The position numbers and the translations under genes are program-made. A stretch of 52,902 nucleotides of DNA from JBBDMW01 sp040878005 (lineage in GTDB: Bacteria > Chloroflexota > Dehalococcoidia > Lucifugimonadales > Lucifugimonadaceae), in contig JBBDMW010000060.1 in NCBI GenBank assembly GCA_040878005.1, positions 1 to 52,902 of the forward strand, in the 5' to 3' direction. A model generated the notes under the pieces. The model did no database searches. It was not told the DNA's origin and saw nothing but the letters and a program-made list of their open reading frames with translations. This document shows, in pieces, positions 18,012 through 27,189 of this stretch (position 1 is its first letter; each line of letters begins with the position of its first letter).

Positions 18012-18992
18012 ATGGCGAAGATCAACGTCGCGTTTATCGGGTATCGGGATGATTGGGAGATCGAACGGCTCAGGTCAGGCGCACCGCCGGATGTCGAGGT
18101 GGCAGGTCTGCCAATGGACTCTCCAGAGGACGAAGGCCGCAAACTTGCCGCAAACGCAGACATGATCATCCCGTGGCGCTTCCCTGTCACCGCCGAGATG
18201 GTGAAGCCGGGCAGCAGGCTTAAGCTTGTGCAGGCGCTCAGTGCAGGCACGGACTACCTGCCGGTGAACGCGCTGGCAGACCGTGGCGTGGTGGTGGCAG
18301 GCAACCACGGGTCCAACGCCATACCAGTCGCCGAGTACGCCGTTATGCTCATAATCGCAGCCAACAGGCAACTTGCGCGGCAGGTGCGCCAGGTAAACAG
18401 CGGCGAGTACAACCAGGGCTTCTTTGAGTCGTGGGAGCAGTTCCACGAGATCGCAGGGAAGCGGGTGGGCATCATAGGCCTGGGGCAGATCGGCTCACGC
18501 GTGGCGAAGCGCCTCGCAGGCTGGGAGTGCGAGATTGTCTACCATGACATCGCTGAGATTGACCCTAAAGTGGAGGAGGCAACCGGGGCGAAGCGGGTCA
18601 GCCTGGAAGAGTTGCTTCGGACTTCGGACTCCGTGACGCTCCATGTGCCACTGGATGTCTCGACCCGCGGCATGATCAGCGACGATGAGTTTTCCCTGAT
18701 GAAGCCAACCGCCTGTATCGTCAACACCTGCCGCGGCCCGGTGATCGATGAGGCCGCCTTGATCCGGGCATTGAGGGCAGGAGCAATAGCCGGGGCAGGG
18801 CTTGACGTGACTGAGATTGAGCCGATTGAACCGGACAACCCGCTCCTGTCCATGGACAACGTGTTCATGGGGCCACACCTGGCCGGCCTCAGCGTTGAGG
18901 CACGTGAGCGCGCTTTGGACTTCGCCCTTCACAACGCATCAAGGCTGGCAGCGGGACTTGCGCCGGAGGGGATCGTTGCGCCAGTCCGCTGA
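18012..18992 (+). CDS. D-isomer-specific 2-hydroxyacid dehydrogenase
   Basis: A 326-residue NAD-dependent dehydrogenase. The nucleotide-binding GLGQIG is at 156-161, catalytic-type Arg241 in NTCRGPV, an acidic residue near 270 and His289 in GPHLAGLS. It would oxidise or reduce D-2-hydroxy acids; glyoxylate, hydroxypyruvate or phosphoglycerate are family substrates but none is proven here. A weak 7-bp hairpin follows at 19013-19028. It is divergent from the HEAT-sigma4 gene. Confidence 0.88.
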   Translation: MAKINVAFIGYRDDWEIERLRSGAPPDVEVAGLPMDSPEDEGRKLAANADMIIPWRFPVTAEMVKPGSRLKLVQALSAGTDYLPVNALADRGVVVAGNHGSNAIPVAEYAVMLIIAANRQLARQVRQVNSGEYNQGFFESWEQFHEIAGKRVGIIGLGQIGSRVAKRLAGWECEIVYHDIAEIDPKVEEATGAKRVSLEELLRTSDSVTLHVPLDVSTRGMISDDEFSLMKPTACIVNTCRGPVIDEAALIRALRAGAIAGAGLDVTEIEPIEPDNPLLSMDNVFMGPHLAGLSVEARERALDFALHNASRLAAGLAPEGIVAPVR

Positions 18993-19120
18993 GAACCGCC
19001 CGCTGCCTTCTTCCAGTGGTCCCACTGGCTGCATATAGCAGATACACCGGAAACCGAGTGAGGGAAATCCCCAACACAGGTCGCGCGACATGGCTCTCCC
19101 GCAACGGGACAACCATGTCT

Positions 19121-19149
19121 AATGTGATGGTCGTTCAGACAATCACATT
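19121..19149. promoter_or_regulatory. operator-like dyad upstream of receiver gene
   Basis: Perfect 8-bp inverted repeat, AATGTGAT at 19121-19128 and ATCACATT at 19142-19149, spaced by 13 nt. It sits in a short AT-rich patch, with TTGTTT (19148) and TATAAA (19170) as possible promoter hexamers 16 nt apart. If those are used, the ATG at 19175 lies upstream of the transcript start and the receiver gene must begin further in. Confidence 0.4.
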
Positions 19150-19174
19150 GTTTATATGCGGGGCATACCTATAA

Positions 19175-19639
19175 ATGGGCACTCTTTACGAGGGCGGCTT
19201 TCCGAAGGTTGTGGACTTCTACAACCCGCGGAGACGGGACAACGGGTCAGTTCTCACCGTGCTGATCGTGGATGACCAGTCCGTATTCCGGAACGTGGCA
19301 AAGTCAGTCCTGGAGCGGGACGGATCATGCAATGTGGTTGGCGAGGCCTCATGCGGCGCAGATGCCATCCAGATGATTGGCGAGTGCCGGCCGGACGTGG
19401 TTGTCATGGACATCCAAATGTCCGACATTGGCGGCATAGAGGCAACCCGCCGCATCCTGGCCACGAACCCCGACACGAACGTTGTCCTGATGAGCATGGG
19501 ATCAGATGCGGAGTACCCCGTCCTTGCCAGCGAAGTGGGCGCCAGGGGCTTCGTCCCCAAGCGCAACCTGAGCGCAGACGTACTACGCGAACTGCTTGGG
19601 ATAGGCCCTGAGCCAGGCTCAGCCGCCCTGGCCGCGTAG
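19175..19639 (+). CDS. single-domain response regulator (receiver only)
   Basis: A CheY-like receiver of the NarL branch with no output domain. From the ATG at 19175 it is 154 residues: acidic pocket Asp33/Asp34 in LIVDDQ, phospho-acceptor Asp79 in VVVMDIQM and the conserved Lys129 in VPKR. The N-terminal 25 residues are not typical, and a GTG at 19211 or 19259 may be the true start. It is a clear paralog of the receiver at 22463-22855. The likely kinase is the membrane histidine kinase at 20908. A role as phosphate shuttle or as a direct regulator of the nearby archaellar motor is inference. Confidence 0.8.
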   Translation: MGTLYEGGFPKVVDFYNPRRRDNGSVLTVLIVDDQSVFRNVAKSVLERDGSCNVVGEASCGADAIQMIGECRPDVVVMDIQMSDIGGIEATRRILATNPDTNVVLMSMGSDAEYPVLASEVGARGFVPKRNLSADVLRELLGIGPEPGSAALAA

Positions 19640-19672
19640 GCCGGCGCTATCGCGAACTTGTACTGGCCCGGC

Positions 19673-20635
19673 CTAATTCACCACGTTCTGCGGCTTGCCA
19701 TCCAGGAACGCCAGCACATTCTCCACCACTCCCTGGTTCAGTAGTTCCAGGCCCTCGGGGGTCATGTCCGCCACGTGGGGCGTCAGAACCACCTGTTCGC
19801 ATGACAACAATGGATGATCCGCCGGAAGCGGCTCCTCGCCGAAGACATCCAGGGCCGCCGCTCCCAGCCTGCCGGAGTTCAGGGCTTCAATCAGCGCATG
19901 TTCATCCACCACCGGCCCGCGGGCCAGGTTGGCCAGGATGGCGCCCTCCTTCATTAGTCCCAACTCCCGCTTCCCGATCAGGCCAGTCGTCTGGGGAGAC
20001 AGCCGAACATGGATGCTGACCACATCTGACCGGCGCAGCAGGTCATCCAGCTCCACATATTCAACGCCCAGATCCCTGGCACGCTCATCTGAAGGGTTGA
20101 AGGTCCATGCCACCACGTTCATGCCTATTGCCCGGCACAGCCTCGCGGTCTCAGCCCCTATGTTGCCGGTGCCCAGTATGCCCACCGTCTTGCCGCGAAG
20201 GAACACGCCGTCCTTCTTGACCCAGTTGCCGGCCCTAAGCTCAGAGGTGTAGTAGGCGGCCCGCTTGGCCGCAGCCATGATGAGGCCCAATGCATGCTCT
20301 GCCACGACCGGGGCGGTCTTGCCGGGGATGTTCGATACCAGCACGCCCCGGCTTCGAGCAGCCTCGAGATCTATCGAGTCGGTGCCTATTCCGCACACGG
20401 TGATGAACTTCAGTGCGGCCAATTGCGCCAGCGTCCCGGACTTCCACTCTATGTAGCTGCGCGAATTGATGATGGCGGTTGCATCTGCGACCCGCGCTAT
20501 CTGCTCCTCCATACACCCCGGCCGACCGGTAAACAACCTGACGTCGGCCCTCTCTTTGAGCTTCTCAATCCACGGCGAGCCCTGGCACTGGGCGGGATCA
20601 TCAGACGGGATCACGACTACCGGGCGTTCACTCAT
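19673..20635 (-). CDS. D-isomer-specific 2-hydroxyacid dehydrogenase (phosphoglycerate dehydrogenase-like)
   Basis: A 320-residue NAD-dependent dehydrogenase. The Rossmann motif GTGNIG lies near 160, catalytic Arg in NLARGPVVDE, Glu in FGEEPLP and His in LTPHVADM. It lacks the C-terminal ACT domain of long SerA forms, so a dedicated serine pathway role is doubtful. It is inserted, on the opposite strand, between the two receiver genes. Confidence 0.87.
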   Translation of the reverse strand: MSERPVVVIPSDDPAQCQGSPWIEKLKERADVRLFTGRPGCMEEQIARVADATAIINSRSYIEWKSGTLAQLAALKFITVCGIGTDSIDLEAARSRGVLVSNIPGKTAPVVAEHALGLIMAAAKRAAYYTSELRAGNWVKKDGVFLRGKTVGILGTGNIGAETARLCRAIGMNVVAWTFNPSDERARDLGVEYVELDDLLRRSDVVSIHVRLSPQTTGLIGKRELGLMKEGAILANLARGPVVDEHALIEALNSGRLGAAALDVFGEEPLPADHPLLSCEQVVLTPHVADMTPEGLELLNQGVVENVLAFLDGKPQNVVN

Positions 20636-20907
20636 GGGTCAACTGTCTCCTGGCGCGGACTTTCTGAAACGTACGGGACTCTGGCCGGTAATTTTAGCCC
20701 CTCGCCCAACGACACTGCTGCTAAAGCGACCAGCGGGAGGAGCGCCGGCCACTCGCAGTGGCGCAGAGCGCGCGTATAAACCCACATCCTGCTGGAGGGC
20801 GGCACGTCTGTAGGCATGTGCCTGCTTCCGCGTAGACTCACCTCCGGGCCTCCGGCAGACTGTCCAGGCGGCGCGGGTGATCTGCCCTGCCGGGGATAAA
20901 CCTCTCC

Positions 20908-22398
20908 ATGCATAGAACCTTGCAAAACATACTCTCAATCGTGCGCCTTCCACTGGCAGCCGGCCTCGTGGCCATCCTGTTGATCGCCTGCTCCATACTG
21001 GTGGCAGGAGACTCACTGCTCAGGAAGAACGTCCTCCAGCAGGTAAGGGAACAACAGTCAGACGACCTCGTACGGTTCAGCACCGTGCTGCACTACAGCG
21101 GCCTGGCTCTCGCGGGGACGGGCGGTCGGGAGACACTGCCGGAAGTGGCGTCCACCAGCGAGTTCGACTCGGCGGCACGCAGGGCAATGTTCGGGCTGGA
21201 CGCCATCAGGATTGACCTGTTCACCCTGGAAGGCACGCCTGTTTATTCGACCGACGCCTCCCTGGCCTCGTTGTCTGAAACCGGCCAGTCGGCGCTCACG
21301 CAGGCGCGCCGGGGCAGCACAACATCGGTCTTTGTGCCGTCCAACGCTTCCCTCGCATCGCAGGGCAGCGACCGGGATGTGGTCCAGACGTACGCCCTTA
21401 TCCATGACGCTCCGCCGGACGTCGCCTCGCCGGGCCGTCCCATGATGGTGGCTGCTGTTTCCACCGATGTTAGCCGTGAGTTGGGCAGTGCCTACCGCAC
21501 CATATGGTGGGTGACAGGAATCTTCGCTGTGGGTCTGACCTTGATCCTCGTAGTGCTGGACTGGGTTTCCAGGCGGTCCCGCGGGCGCTTGGAAAGAGCC
21601 AATGCTGCGCTGGCTGCCCAGTATGAGGCCGTACGGGAATCACGAGAGCGGATGATCCACTCTGCAGACGCCACAAAACGTGCCATAGCAGAAGAGCTCC
21701 ACGGCACGGTGCAGACAAAGTTGTACGCAACGTGGATGAGGCTCGCACAGTTCAGGGACAGCCTGCCGCCCGGGATGGAACAAAAGGCGAAGGAGCTGGG
21801 TGTACTGGTGGCCGAGTTGGATTCGATTCGTGAGGATGACATACGCGGCCTGTCACATCGCCTGCACCCGAGCATCGTCAGGATAGGAGCGGCAGCAGGA
21901 CTGAGGTCGCTCCGCAATTACTACGAAAGCCTGGTCCCAATCCATCTGAACATCAGTGACACGGCGCTGGAACTGGAGCCAACCGGCGCTTCTCTCATAC
22001 CTGAGGGCGTGCGGCTGGGCGTGTACAGGATTGCAGAGCTGGCGCTTGGCAACGTGCTCAAGCATGCCAACGCTTCAAGTTGCTCGGTGTCATGGGACTA
22101 CGATGCCAGTGCAAACAGCCTGGCGCTGACCATCGAGGATGATGGCGTGGGGTTCAACTCGGACGCCCTCGAGCGCGGCGGACTGGGAATCGTAAACATC
22201 AGCGACTATACGGACGCGATGGGCGGAGGGGCGAGCATCGATTCCGAGCCGGGCAGGGGCGCCCGCATCCACGTTTACATACCGTTCGAGCCACCCACGG
22301 CACGCACGGACAGGCAGGTCGTGGAACAAAGCGAAACCGTTAAGGTGATGCCGCCTAGGAGAAACGCCCAGACCGAATGGGAATTCCGTCCCTGTTAA
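20908..22398 (+). CDS. membrane sensor histidine kinase (NarL/DesK-type HisKA_3)
   Basis: A 496-residue transmembrane kinase. Helix 1 is at about 14-34, an extracytoplasmic sensor at about 35-195, helix 2 at about 198-219, then a short linker. The dimerisation/phospho-acceptor region has His265 in AEELHGTVQ, and a GHKL ATPase domain follows: N-box around 382-388, DDGVGF at 411-416 and GLGIVN at 425-430. The sensor has no motif I recognise. Sixty-four nt downstream is a receiver-only regulator, probably its partner. The 36-residue C-terminal tail beyond the ATPase domain is Arg/Glu-rich and of unknown role. Confidence 0.87.
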   Translation: MHRTLQNILSIVRLPLAAGLVAILLIACSILVAGDSLLRKNVLQQVREQQSDDLVRFSTVLHYSGLALAGTGGRETLPEVASTSEFDSAARRAMFGLDAIRIDLFTLEGTPVYSTDASLASLSETGQSALTQARRGSTTSVFVPSNASLASQGSDRDVVQTYALIHDAPPDVASPGRPMMVAAVSTDVSRELGSAYRTIWWVTGIFAVGLTLILVVLDWVSRRSRGRLERANAALAAQYEAVRESRERMIHSADATKRAIAEELHGTVQTKLYATWMRLAQFRDSLPPGMEQKAKELGVLVAELDSIREDDIRGLSHRLHPSIVRIGAAAGLRSLRNYYESLVPIHLNISDTALELEPTGASLIPEGVRLGVYRIAELALGNVLKHANASSCSVSWDYDASANSLALTIEDDGVGFNSDALERGGLGIVNISDYTDAMGGGASIDSEPGRGARIHVYIPFEPPTARTDRQVVEQSETVKVMPPRRNAQTEWEFRPC

Positions 22399-22462
22399 AC
22401 GCTCTGGCGTCCCGTTAATCTCAGGGGAACGTGGTTAACTACGCTCTCAACACGGGGACGGC

Positions 22463-22855
22463 ATGTACAGGGTTCTACTTGTGGACGACCAACCGATTTT
22501 CAGGGACATCTTCCGGGGCATGCTCGATGCGGCCGGGGGATTCGAAGTAATAGGCGAGGCGCCTGATGGGTCAGATGCCGTGAACGCCTACAGCGCCGCC
22601 CGGCCTGACCTCGTGCTCATGGACGTGCAAATGGCTCGCATGAATGGCTTCCAGGCCACTGCCCGAATACTGGAAGACCACCCGGACGCCGCGGTAATCC
22701 TGACCAGCATGCGCCAGGACAAGGAGTTTGGCCGAATGGCCAAAGAGGCGGGCGCACTGGATTTCTTCCCAAAGAGAACCCTGGACGTGGAAGAGATCCG
22801 GGCGCTCCTGGAAGTGCACATCAAGAACATCAGCCGGAAAGAGCGCGCAGCTTAA
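22463..22855 (+). CDS. single-domain response regulator (receiver only)
   Basis: A 130-residue receiver domain with no DNA-binding output. The acidic pocket is Asp8/Asp9 (LLVDDQ), phospho-acceptor Asp54 (LVLMDVQM) and Lys104 (FFPKR). It is very similar in order and length to the 19175-19639 product; both end soon after a conserved PKR-x-L segment. It is likely phosphorylated by the kinase encoded just upstream. With no HTH, output must pass through protein contacts or a phosphorelay. Confidence 0.85.
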   Translation: MYRVLLVDDQPIFRDIFRGMLDAAGGFEVIGEAPDGSDAVNAYSAARPDLVLMDVQMARMNGFQATARILEDHPDAAVILTSMRQDKEFGRMAKEAGALDFFPKRTLDVEEIRALLEVHIKNISRKERAA

Positions 22856-22921
22856 TCTGTCTTCGGCGGGCCAGGCAACCCGCAACATCGCAGTCGTGTT
22901 CATCTCGCCTGGAGATCCGGG

Positions 22922-24103
22922 CTAGGGCTCCGGGGATTCGTAAAGCAGCCTGCCGTCCACCTCAATTCGCACCCGGCGCACGTACTTGCCGATGGTCTCC
23001 AGGTTGGCCTCCACGCCCAGGCCGGGACTGTCAGGCGCACGCACCATCCCTGAGTCATCACGGAATACGCCGGTCGGCTCCGTCAGCCCAAGTATCAGCG
23101 GCGACTCGCCCGCCGGGTATTCAACCAGGTTGAACTCCTCAACCCCGGCGAACACGTGCAGGGACGCAGCGACCGACAGGTGCGACTTGAAGGTGTGATT
23201 GACATAGGTGACGCCAAGTTCCCGTGCACGCCTGCACACCCTATCCGCCACGGTAATGCCGCCTATGCGCCCCACGTCAATCTGCACGTAATCAATGCCG
23301 CCGTTGACCATGAGATCCTCAGCCGCGCGGTAGAAGTCCGCACCCTCGCCTGCCGCAATTGCCACAGGAGGGTTTCGGTCAGCAAGCCGGCGGTACGCAT
23401 CCATCTCCTCTGACAACAATGGCTCCTCCAGCCACGTCACGTTGAACTCAGCGAAGCGCTCTGCCCGCAGGAAGGCCGCCTCATCATCACGTCCCCACAC
23501 CACGCCTGCATCCACCATAAGGCGCGCCTCATCGCCCAGCCCGGCCCTTGCCGCCTGGACCAGCGCAGCATCTTCGTCAATGGAGCCTTTGCCCATGGGC
23601 CCCCAGCCAAACTTGGCCGCACGGTATCCCTGGCCCCTGATCCTCTCCGCTATGTCCCGAGTCTCCGCAGGATCGTTGCCGAACAGCACGCTCGCATACG
23701 GGAGCTTCGGATACGAGCGGTCGTAGCCCAGCAGCTTGTACACCGGCTCTCCCAGGTGCTTGCCCACCAGGTCCCAGAGGGCAATGTCCGTACCCGCCAC
23801 AGCGTGGTCAATTTGCTCTATATCCAGCCCGTACGCCCCTGCCTTCGCCCGCAGACGGCGCACGTCTCCAGGCGAATCCACAGCCTCCCCAACAAGAGCA
23901 TCGTTGATGTTGATTATGTTGGAGTGCGACATCGGCGCGATGTACGCAGCGATGGACACCAGCGGAGAAGCATCACACTCGCCCCACCCCACCAGGCCGT
24001 TGTCCGCACGCACGCGCACGACCAGGGAGTCCTGCGTGGCATCGGCTGCCCGCTGGATCTCCGGCAGGGCGATGTAAAAGAGGTCTATGGATTCAATTCT
24101 CAT
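22922..24103 (-). CDS. MR/MLE enolase-superfamily enzyme
   Basis: A 393-residue protein of the mandelate racemase/muconate lactonizing family. Lys164 (AAKFGW) is a candidate base; metal ligands are Asp198 (LMVDAG), Glu226 or 227 (WLEEP) and Glu253 (AGEG); His303 lies in YVNHTF. It is only distantly similar to the other two MR/MLE enzymes in the window, so the substrate probably differs. Reactions in the family include racemisation, cycloisomerisation and acid-sugar dehydration; I cannot choose. Confidence 0.83.
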   Translation of the reverse strand: MRIESIDLFYIALPEIQRAADATQDSLVVRVRADNGLVGWGECDASPLVSIAAYIAPMSHSNIININDALVGEAVDSPGDVRRLRAKAGAYGLDIEQIDHAVAGTDIALWDLVGKHLGEPVYKLLGYDRSYPKLPYASVLFGNDPAETRDIAERIRGQGYRAAKFGWGPMGKGSIDEDAALVQAARAGLGDEARLMVDAGVVWGRDDEAAFLRAERFAEFNVTWLEEPLLSEEMDAYRRLADRNPPVAIAAGEGADFYRAAEDLMVNGGIDYVQIDVGRIGGITVADRVCRRARELGVTYVNHTFKSHLSVAASLHVFAGVEEFNLVEYPAGESPLILGLTEPTGVFRDDSGMVRAPDSPGLGVEANLETIGKYVRRVRIEVDGRLLYESPEP

Positions 24104-24177
24104 GTGACGTCTCGATGAAAACAGGGCACAAGGGGGCTTGCGGCATGGTGGGGATCAATACGAAATCCAGCAGAACT

Positions 24178-24858
24178 CTACGCGGTCTTACGCAGACGCA
24201 TGAGAAAGTGGCGGCCCGCTTTGGCGGCGTACGGGGCGATGTTCTCGTTGATGACCTGCACCAGTTCCTTCGGGTGAAGCATCTCTGCTTCCACCAGGAG
24301 CCTGGCCTCCTCTTCCTTAGCCCTGTGGAATGCGAAGGCAAGGCTGGTCACGTCATGCCCGTCTTCCATCTCAAGCCCCCACTCTTCAGTAAGCAGTTCA
24401 AAGGTGGCCTTTGGATTGTCGAAGAGCATGCTGACAACAAACTTGCCGCCCGGTTTGAGGACGCGCTTGATCTCAGCGATGTCAAATACGCCCTCGGTGG
24501 AGACGACAATGTCGAACGACTCGTCGTCGAACCCAAGCTCGTCCGCCGGAGCGGTTACAAACTCGCAGAGGTGGGCTATCTCCTCTATCCCCGCCAGGTC
24601 CTTCGCCACCTGTATGGCGTCAGCGTCAATGTCATTGCCAAAGACCCGGCATCCATAGAGGGACGCCAGCCAGCGGGCGTTGCCGCCCACACCGCATGCC
24701 GTGTCCAGGATCACCATATCCTTTGTGATCGCCTGGTCCCTCAGAGCCACCCCGAACAGGGTCTGGTTGGCACCGACGTGCATAAACTCGCCGTAGGAGG
24801 CATGGTCCCACCGGGGGCGGGCTTCGAACCACTGTTGTAGGCGTTGAGTCTTGTTCAT
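24178..24858 (-). CDS. class I SAM-dependent methyltransferase
   Basis: A 226-residue soluble methyltransferase. Motif I, DTACGVGGNARWL, lies near residues 54-66, the acidic motif II is in GNDIDADAI, and a motif IV-like FDIVVSTEGV near 110-119 precedes the GGKFVVSM strand. The arrangement resembles UbiE/cyclopropane-synthase-like enzymes acting on small molecules or lipids. The substrate is unknown. The gene stands between the MR/MLE gene and a divergent epimerase gene. Confidence 0.82.
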   Translation of the reverse strand: MNKTQRLQQWFEARPRWDHASYGEFMHVGANQTLFGVALRDQAITKDMVILDTACGVGGNARWLASLYGCRVFGNDIDADAIQVAKDLAGIEEIAHLCEFVTAPADELGFDDESFDIVVSTEGVFDIAEIKRVLKPGGKFVVSMLFDNPKATFELLTEEWGLEMEDGHDVTSLAFAFHRAKEEEARLLVEAEMLHPKELVQVINENIAPYAAKAGRHFLMRLRKTA

Positions 24859-25095
24859 ATGAAGGTCAGGTTCCGGCCCGTTATTTGCGGGATACGATCA
24901 GCATGCAGCGAGTACGGCCATGGTCAAGTCTGCCACACAATCACGTAGCTTACGGCTTTTGGCGCTCGTTCATCTACCATGACAGTCCCGCCCGTCACGC
25001 CGGACCTTGAATCGGCACACGATGGGACCAACAGGGGAAAGCCGGTCAGCCAATTAATTGAACAGCCGCGGCATTATTAGGAGCATAACGGGAAT

Positions 25096-26064
25096 ATGAA
25101 GATCATGGTCACCGGCTGTGCCGGCTTTGTGGGATGGGCCATAAGCAGGCTGCTGCTGAACCAGGGGCGTGACGTGGTGGGCGTGGACTCCATGAACGAC
25201 GCCTACGATGTGCGCTTGAAAGAGTGGCGGCTGGCACAGCTCCAGGACCATGACCGGTTCGAGTTCGCAAGGGTAGACGTGACCAGCCCTTCCGGTCTGG
25301 CGTCTGTGTTTGACGACGGGCCATTCGAGGCGGTGATCAACCTGGCGGCGCGCGCCGGGGTCCGGCGCAGCATCGAAATCCCCGCTGCCTATTACGGAAC
25401 CAACCTGACCGCAGTCCTGCACCTCATGGACGCATGCCGGGAACATGGAATCAACAAGTTCGTGCAGGCGTCCACCTCAAGCGTCTACGGCGACTCCGAT
25501 ATGCCCTTCAGGGAAGATCTGCCTGCAGACCGGCCGATTTCGCCTTACGCCGCCTCCAAGAGGGCGGCGGAGATGCTTTGCTACACGTACCACCGCCTGC
25601 ATGGGCTGGATGTGTCTGTGCTGCGGTTCTTCACTGTGTACGGCCCTGCCGGACGTCCTGACATGGCGCCCCTGAGGTTTGTCAGGTGGATAGCGGAGGG
25701 CGAGCCGCTGAACCTGTACGGCACCGGTGAGCAGAGACGTGATTTCACGTATGTGGACGACATCGCCGCCGGGGCCGTCGCTGCGCTGAAGCCAATGGGC
25801 TTCCAGACCATCAACCTGGGAAGCGACCAGCCGGCAAGCATCAACTCGGTCATCGGCATGATTGAGGAGATGGTGGGACGGAAGGCGGACATAAGGCGCA
25901 GCCCGGCACACCCTGCTGACCCGTTCGCCACATGGGCGGACATATCACGGGCACGCTCACTGCTTGGATGGGAGCCACGGACGGACCTGCGCGAGGGCTT
26001 CCGCCAAACAGTCAACTGGTACATGGAGAACCGGGACTGGGCGCGTCGCCTGGACCTTGGTTAG
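25096..26064 (+). CDS. NAD-dependent epimerase/dehydratase (UDP-glucuronate 4-epimerase-like)
   Basis: A 322-residue extended short-chain dehydrogenase. The nucleotide motif TGCAGFVG is at 6-13, the catalytic Ser/Thr in ASTSSVYG (126-132) and YAASK at 151-155. The segment INLAARAGVRRS is characteristic of UDP-glucuronate or related UDP-sugar 4-epimerases. It would supply nucleotide sugars for surface glycans. AGGAG occurs 12 nt before the ATG. Confidence 0.83.
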   Translation: MKIMVTGCAGFVGWAISRLLLNQGRDVVGVDSMNDAYDVRLKEWRLAQLQDHDRFEFARVDVTSPSGLASVFDDGPFEAVINLAARAGVRRSIEIPAAYYGTNLTAVLHLMDACREHGINKFVQASTSSVYGDSDMPFREDLPADRPISPYAASKRAAEMLCYTYHRLHGLDVSVLRFFTVYGPAGRPDMAPLRFVRWIAEGEPLNLYGTGEQRRDFTYVDDIAAGAVAALKPMGFQTINLGSDQPASINSVIGMIEEMVGRKADIRRSPAHPADPFATWADISRARSLLGWEPRTDLREGFRQTVNWYMENRDWARRLDLG

Positions 26065-26104
26065 CACATCGCCGTCGACCGCTGAACAGGACATGGCAGG
26101 GTTG

Positions 26105-26138
26105 AGCCTGGCCCCGACGGCCCCGCCAGGGCCAGGCT
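26105..26138. terminator. hairpin between convergent genes
   Basis: Perfect 10-bp inverted repeat, 26105-26114 with 26129-26138, in the 105-nt gap between the epimerase gene (+) and the NarL-type regulator (-). The position suits a bidirectional terminator, but neither side has a strong T-run. Confidence 0.45.
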
Positions 26139-26169
26139 GGATGCGAACCGGCGGGTTTGCCCCTGCGGT

Positions 26170-26868
26170 CTAAACGCCGGCTCGCCGGGAAGTCTCTCTC
26201 AGGTAGGTCAATATCGCCTTGATGCGTTCATCCAACGCTTTGTCACCGGCGATGCCCAGGTCTTCATATACGGTGCGCGCGAGCCGTCGCACAGAAGGCT
26301 CCGAAATGCCCATCCGGCCGGCAATCGCTCCATCCGAGTAACCGGCCGACATCTCTCGCAGTACAAGTAGCTGACGCTGCGTGAGCCGCTCAAGAATGGA
26401 GCGCTTCCGCGGGCGCAGGTGCTCCATGATCGCCGGGTCCATGGAAACCAGCCCCCAGGCAGCGCCCTCTATGGCCCTCACAAGCGACATGCTGTCCCGC
26501 ACACTCTGCTTCAGGAGGAATGACCATCCGCCGGCCCGCTTATCCGGCAGAGAGGCCAGGTACTCTTTGTCGTGATGCATGGAGAGAATGACTATGCCAA
26601 TCGACGGGTGGGCGGCCTTGATCAGGTGAGCCGACTTGATTCCGTCTGGCTCTGATCCCAACTCGATGTCCATCAGGACCACGTCCGGGTTCTTGTCCAC
26701 TGAAAGCCTGAGCGCCTCTTCGCCAGTGCTTGCCGTACCCACCACTTCTATCGTCTTGTGCCGGCCCAAAGCCGCGGTCAGCATCTCACGAAAGAGCGCC
26801 TCGTCCTCCACGATGAGGACGCGGGTCAGGCCCGCTCTTGAGTGACTGATGGCGTCTTTGCTGTTCAC
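26170..26868 (-). CDS. NarL/FixJ-type response regulator
   Basis: From the GTG at 26868 the product is 232 residues; the open frame runs back to 27030 but that extension has no regulator-like character. A receiver with phospho-acceptor Asp67 (VVLMDIEL) is followed by a LuxR-type HTH (LTQRQLLVLREM, then ISEPSVRR). The HTH ends with a helix, KALDERIKAILTYLRE, resembling that of the 38253 regulator. The receiver is slightly long (ELGSEPDG insertion after the Asp). It is probably transcribed separately, being cut off from the upstream regulator gene by a strong terminator. Confidence 0.82.
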   Translation of the reverse strand: MNSKDAISHSRAGLTRVLIVEDEALFREMLTAALGRHKTIEVVGTASTGEEALRLSVDKNPDVVLMDIELGSEPDGIKSAHLIKAAHPSIGIVILSMHHDKEYLASLPDKRAGGWSFLLKQSVRDSMSLVRAIEGAAWGLVSMDPAIMEHLRPRKRSILERLTQRQLLVLREMSAGYSDGAIAGRMGISEPSVRRLARTVYEDLGIAGDKALDERIKAILTYLRETSRRAGV

Positions 26869-27189
26869 ACGGTGCTCGCTGGTATGGCAGTAGTGCCTGG
26901 AGGCGCAAGTGGACGAATGTGCCTGCAAATGGAGATTGGTCCAACTCCGTGGCAGACCTTTCAATTTTTTATGCCCACGCTGCATTTGATAAGGGTTTCC
27001 CGGCTCCATGGTCAGGGCCTGCCGGCTCACAACTGAGAACCCTTCGGCTCATGACCGGTCCGCGGTTCGAGGGAACCCGGCGATCCGCCTCCGGGGTTTC
27101 AACTAAAGACGCGACAAGGCGCACCCGACGTGATCGGGTGCGCCTTCACATATGCGAGCAGTCCCGTTGGCGGGGACTGACGAGGCCGG
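26869..27189. other. intergenic region between two response-regulator genes
   Basis: A stretch of 321 nt with no convincing gene. It holds the terminator of the upstream regulator (27116-27146) and, nearer the downstream gene, an AT-rich patch around 26965-26995 that may carry its promoter. I could not pick confident hexamers. Confidence 0.5.
27116..27146 (-). terminator. terminator of the archaellum-signalling operon
   Basis: Perfect 13-bp stem (27116-27128 with 27134-27146), 5-nt loop, 44 nt after the stop of the LuxR-type regulator on the minus strand. A modest T-containing stretch follows within 10 nt. It marks the likely end of the long transcript that includes the archaellum genes. Confidence 0.7.

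Noticed and set aside
19121..19149. CRP-type binding site
   Set aside because: The TGTGA and TCACA half-sites are 16 nt apart, not the 6 nt of the CRP consensus; kept only as an unassigned dyad.
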